In this document: positions 62,192 to 64,000 of the stretch, one piece after another
Layout: every line of letters starts with the position of its first letter
Numbering within the stretch: the stretch's first letter is position 1
Assembly (NCBI RefSeq): GCF_000559085.1
Contig: NZ_JALN02000003.1
Location: 124,001 to 188,000, forward strand
DNA from: Mycolicibacterium aromaticivorans JS19b1 = JCM 16368
GTDB taxonomy: Bacteria; Actinomycetota; Actinomycetes; Mycobacteriales; Mycobacteriaceae
Direction: 5' to 3'
Length of the DNA stretch: 64,000 nt
Made by a program: the position numbers and the translations under genes
The notes under the pieces: generated by a model
Database searches by the model: none
What the model saw: the letters and a program-made list of their open reading frames with translations, nothing else
Told to the model about the DNA's origin: nothing

Positions 62192-62782
62192 ATGGCTGCT
62201 GGGTCGTTGTGCCGGTCGCCTCAACCGTCGGTGCCGGTGGGTACGACAGCCGTACTGCGGGCGTGGCAGCTGTCCGACGCTGAGGCTGTGGTGCAGGCTT
62301 TTGGCGATCCCGAGATTCAGCGTTGGCACGTGCGGCGCTTCGATTCCGTGAATGAGGCGCAGCACTGGATCACGGGCTGCAACGCCGGCTGGGCCGAGGA
62401 GTCGGAGTTGAATTGGGCGTTGGTCGACCGCGCCAGTGACTCCTTGATGGGTCGTGTGTCGCTCAAGAGCGTGAAGCTTCATGACGGGTCTGCGGATGTG
62501 GCGTACTGGATGGTTCCTGCGTGGCGCGGACGGGGTTACTGCTCGCAAGCCGTAATTGCCTTGTGCCAGTGGGCATTCACTGACGCGGGTTTCCATCGGC
62601 TCGGACTAGAGCATTCCGTGGCGAACGTGGCGTCGTGTCGAGTCGCGACGAAAGCCGGATTCCACGCGGAGGGCATTCGACAAGAAGCGGCGTTGCACGC
62701 CGACGGCTGGCACGACATGCACGAGCACGCCTTGCTAGCCCATCACCTGCCCGACACCTGGGCGGTCTCACAAACTTGGTGA
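62192..62782 (+). CDS. GNAT-family N-acetyltransferase
   Basis: 196 aa from ATG at 62192 (GTG at 62168 would add eight residues). RimJ/RimL-like pattern: TTAVLRAWQLSDAEAVVQAF, then the acetyl-CoA loop WRGRGYCSQAV, and NVASCRVATKAGFHAEG near the end. Such enzymes acetylate amines of proteins, amino acids or antibiotics; substrate unknown. It lies just right of the IS3-family element and may have lost its original upstream region. Confidence 0.87.
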   Translation: MAAGSLCRSPQPSVPVGTTAVLRAWQLSDAEAVVQAFGDPEIQRWHVRRFDSVNEAQHWITGCNAGWAEESELNWALVDRASDSLMGRVSLKSVKLHDGSADVAYWMVPAWRGRGYCSQAVIALCQWAFTDAGFHRLGLEHSVANVASCRVATKAGFHAEGIRQEAALHADGWHDMHEHALLAHHLPDTWAVSQTW

Positions 62783-62842
62783 CCGCGATTCAGGCCCCCA
62801 AACACTGGTGATGGGAGGAAGCGGACGGTTGAATTTCAGTTC

Positions 62843-63367
62843 GTGGTGGGTCACTCAGCGATCTTGATAACGGGCATGTCGGGAGTCGGGAAGTCGACGG
62901 CCTTGATCGAGCTGTCGCGACGTGGGTTCGCCACTGTCGACACCGACGATGACGGCTGGATTGACGTCGTAGATGGGGAACCGATGTGGCGCGAACCGTT
63001 GATCAACGAGCTGCTCAACCGGCGGCGCGACAAGCCACTATTTGTTCAAGGCACCGTTATCAACCAAGGACGTTTCTATGACAAGTTCGATGCGATCGTG
63101 TTGCTAAGTGCGCCAATAGATATCGTGCTTGACCGCTTGGCTCGACGCACAAATAACCCGTTCGGTAAGACACGGGCGGAACGCGAGCGAATTGCCGACG
63201 ACATTGCTCACGTCGAACCGCTACTGCGTCAGGCGGCCACCCACGAGATCGACACAACCCGTTCGCCCGCTGACGTGGCCGACGCATTGATCGATATCGC
63301 ACGCACTTCTCAACTGGCAAAATGTGCACCGATCGCCCCGCATGAACCGAAGGAAACCGCCCGGTAG
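62843..63367 (+). CDS. P-loop kinase-like NTPase
   Basis: 174 aa from GTG. Walker A GMSGVGKST at residues 11-19, an ATVDTDDDGWID loop, and later IVLLSAPIDIVLDRLARRTN with an adenylate-kinase-type LID-like Arg cluster. Related small nucleotide kinases of unknown substrate are common in mycobacteria and mobile elements. A weak ribosome site; the GTG is followed by a second possible GTG. Confidence 0.82.
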   Translation: MVGHSAILITGMSGVGKSTALIELSRRGFATVDTDDDGWIDVVDGEPMWREPLINELLNRRRDKPLFVQGTVINQGRFYDKFDAIVLLSAPIDIVLDRLARRTNNPFGKTRAERERIADDIAHVEPLLRQAATHEIDTTRSPADVADALIDIARTSQLAKCAPIAPHEPKETAR

Positions 63368-63412
63368 GGGAGTTGAGGGACGGGGGTGACGCTGTGTGGA
63401 TACGGTGAAGTG

Positions 63413-64000
63413 ATGGGGCAGCTGTACCCGCCGATCGAACCGTACGACTCGGGCATGCTCGACGTTGGCGACGGTAACCACATCTACTGGGAGAACTGCG
63501 GAAACCCCGACGGCATCCCAGCGTTGACCATCCACGGCGGCCCCGGGTCGGGCAGCGTGCCCGGGATGCGCCGACCGTTCAACCCCAAGCGTTACCGCAT
63601 TGTGGCGTTCGATCAACGAGGGTGCGGCCGCAGTACACCGCACGCCGGTGACCCCACTGTGGATCTGAGCACCAACACCGCCGATCACCTGATCGCCGAT
63701 ATGGAACGGCTGCGCAACCACCTCGATATCCACCGATGGATGCTGGTTGGCTGGTCATGGGGCACCACGCTGGCCCTGGCCTACGCCCAAGCCCACCCGA
63801 CCAGCATCACCGGACTGGTTCTCACGGCGGTCACGACGACCAGCCCGAGCGACGTCGCATGGATCACCCACGACGTCGGTCGCCTGTTTCCTGCCGAATG
63901 GACACGGTTCCGCGATGGCGTACCCGATGGCGAGCGTCACGGTTCCCTGGTCGACCAATACGCTCGGCTGCTGGCCAGCCCCGATCCGGGAATTCGGGAA
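63413..64000 (+). CDS. pip: Proline iminopeptidase, C-terminus beyond window
   Basis: Open from ATG at 63413 to the window end (196 codons). Alpha/beta hydrolase of the S33 family that removes N-terminal proline: oxyanion HGGPGSG near residue 41, FDQRGCGRST near 70, and the nucleophile elbow GWSWGTT near 117. The remaining third, with the catalytic Asp and His, lies outside the window. Confidence 0.93.
   Translation, partial: MGQLYPPIEPYDSGMLDVGDGNHIYWENCGNPDGIPALTIHGGPGSGSVPGMRRPFNPKRYRIVAFDQRGCGRSTPHAGDPTVDLSTNTADHLIADMERLRNHLDIHRWMLVGWSWGTTLALAYAQAHPTSITGLVLTAVTTTSPSDVAWITHDVGRLFPAEWTRFRDGVPDGERHGSLVDQYARLLASPDPGIRE

Noticed and set aside
1..64000. CRISPR arrays, tRNA or rRNA genes
   Set aside because: I saw no regularly spaced direct repeats with unique spacers and no cloverleaf or rRNA-like stretch on reading; a covariance-model scan would be needed to exclude a tRNA formally.

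Overview
The window is most likely part of a large conjugative plasmid of a Mycobacterium (or close relative). The evidence is high GC, a divergent ParA/ParB and Rep-like left end, a complete type VII secretion (ESX) locus with PE, PPE, EspG and MycP (a mycobacterial combination), and a type IV secretion-like transfer module. Established work on the Mycobacterium marinum plasmid pRAW shows that an ESX locus plus T4SS-type genes together drive conjugation, and the overall design here is the same. No relaxase was found, so the transfer region probably continues outside the window, or the relaxase is of a type I do not recognise.

Layout. 1-2 kb: parB (cut by the window edge) and parA on the minus strand, followed by a gene-poor stretch with two perfect palindromes that look like partition sites. 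2.3-4.9 kb: a winged-helix regulator with tandem operators, a small possible ribbon-helix-helix protein, a Rep-like protein and a small unknown. 5.5-33.3 kb: one long plus-strand ESX locus. The core order eccB-eccC-PE-PPE-esx-esx-espG-(EspI-like)-eccD-mycP-eccE-eccA is the order I recall for chromosomal ESX-2. The upstream accessory block (EspC-, EspL- and EspH-like proteins, a DUF5631/5632-like protein, and three DUF4226-like proteins, two with peptidoglycan hydrolase domains) resembles the Rv3896c-Rv3901c neighbourhood. Notable features are an EccC split before its first ATPase domain, a PPE gene with two one-base frameshifts in G runs, a recent tandem duplication joined to two different cell-wall hydrolase domains, and substrates whose WXG Trp and YxxxD/E Tyr are replaced.

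33.4-39.8 kb: a low-GC lectin-like beta-propeller gene, a divergent gene pair around strong inverted repeats, a TraD/VirD4-like coupling ATPase, a phospholipase D-like lipoprotein and a DUF1173 protein. 39.9-42.8 kb: a drug/xenobiotic cassette (TetR regulator, Rox-like FAD monooxygenase, DinB-like protein). 43.3-56.9 kb: the T4SS-like module (membrane proteins, TcpC-like protein, small pilin-like membrane protein, VirB4-like ATPase, polytopic VirB6-like protein), a DUF4326-ASCH protein, DNA-binding proteins, a DUF2637 membrane protein and a second PE/PPE-like ESX substrate with C-terminal repeats.

57-62 kb: a mobile-element scar region. A complete IS256-family element with a 9-bp target duplication interrupts a GAF-ANTAR gene, and an IS3-family element lies downstream; several related inverted repeats containing GAGAC resemble recombinase sites. 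62-64 kb: GNAT acetyltransferase, P-loop kinase-like protein and the start of a proline iminopeptidase. All family calls are from reading the sequence without database searches.
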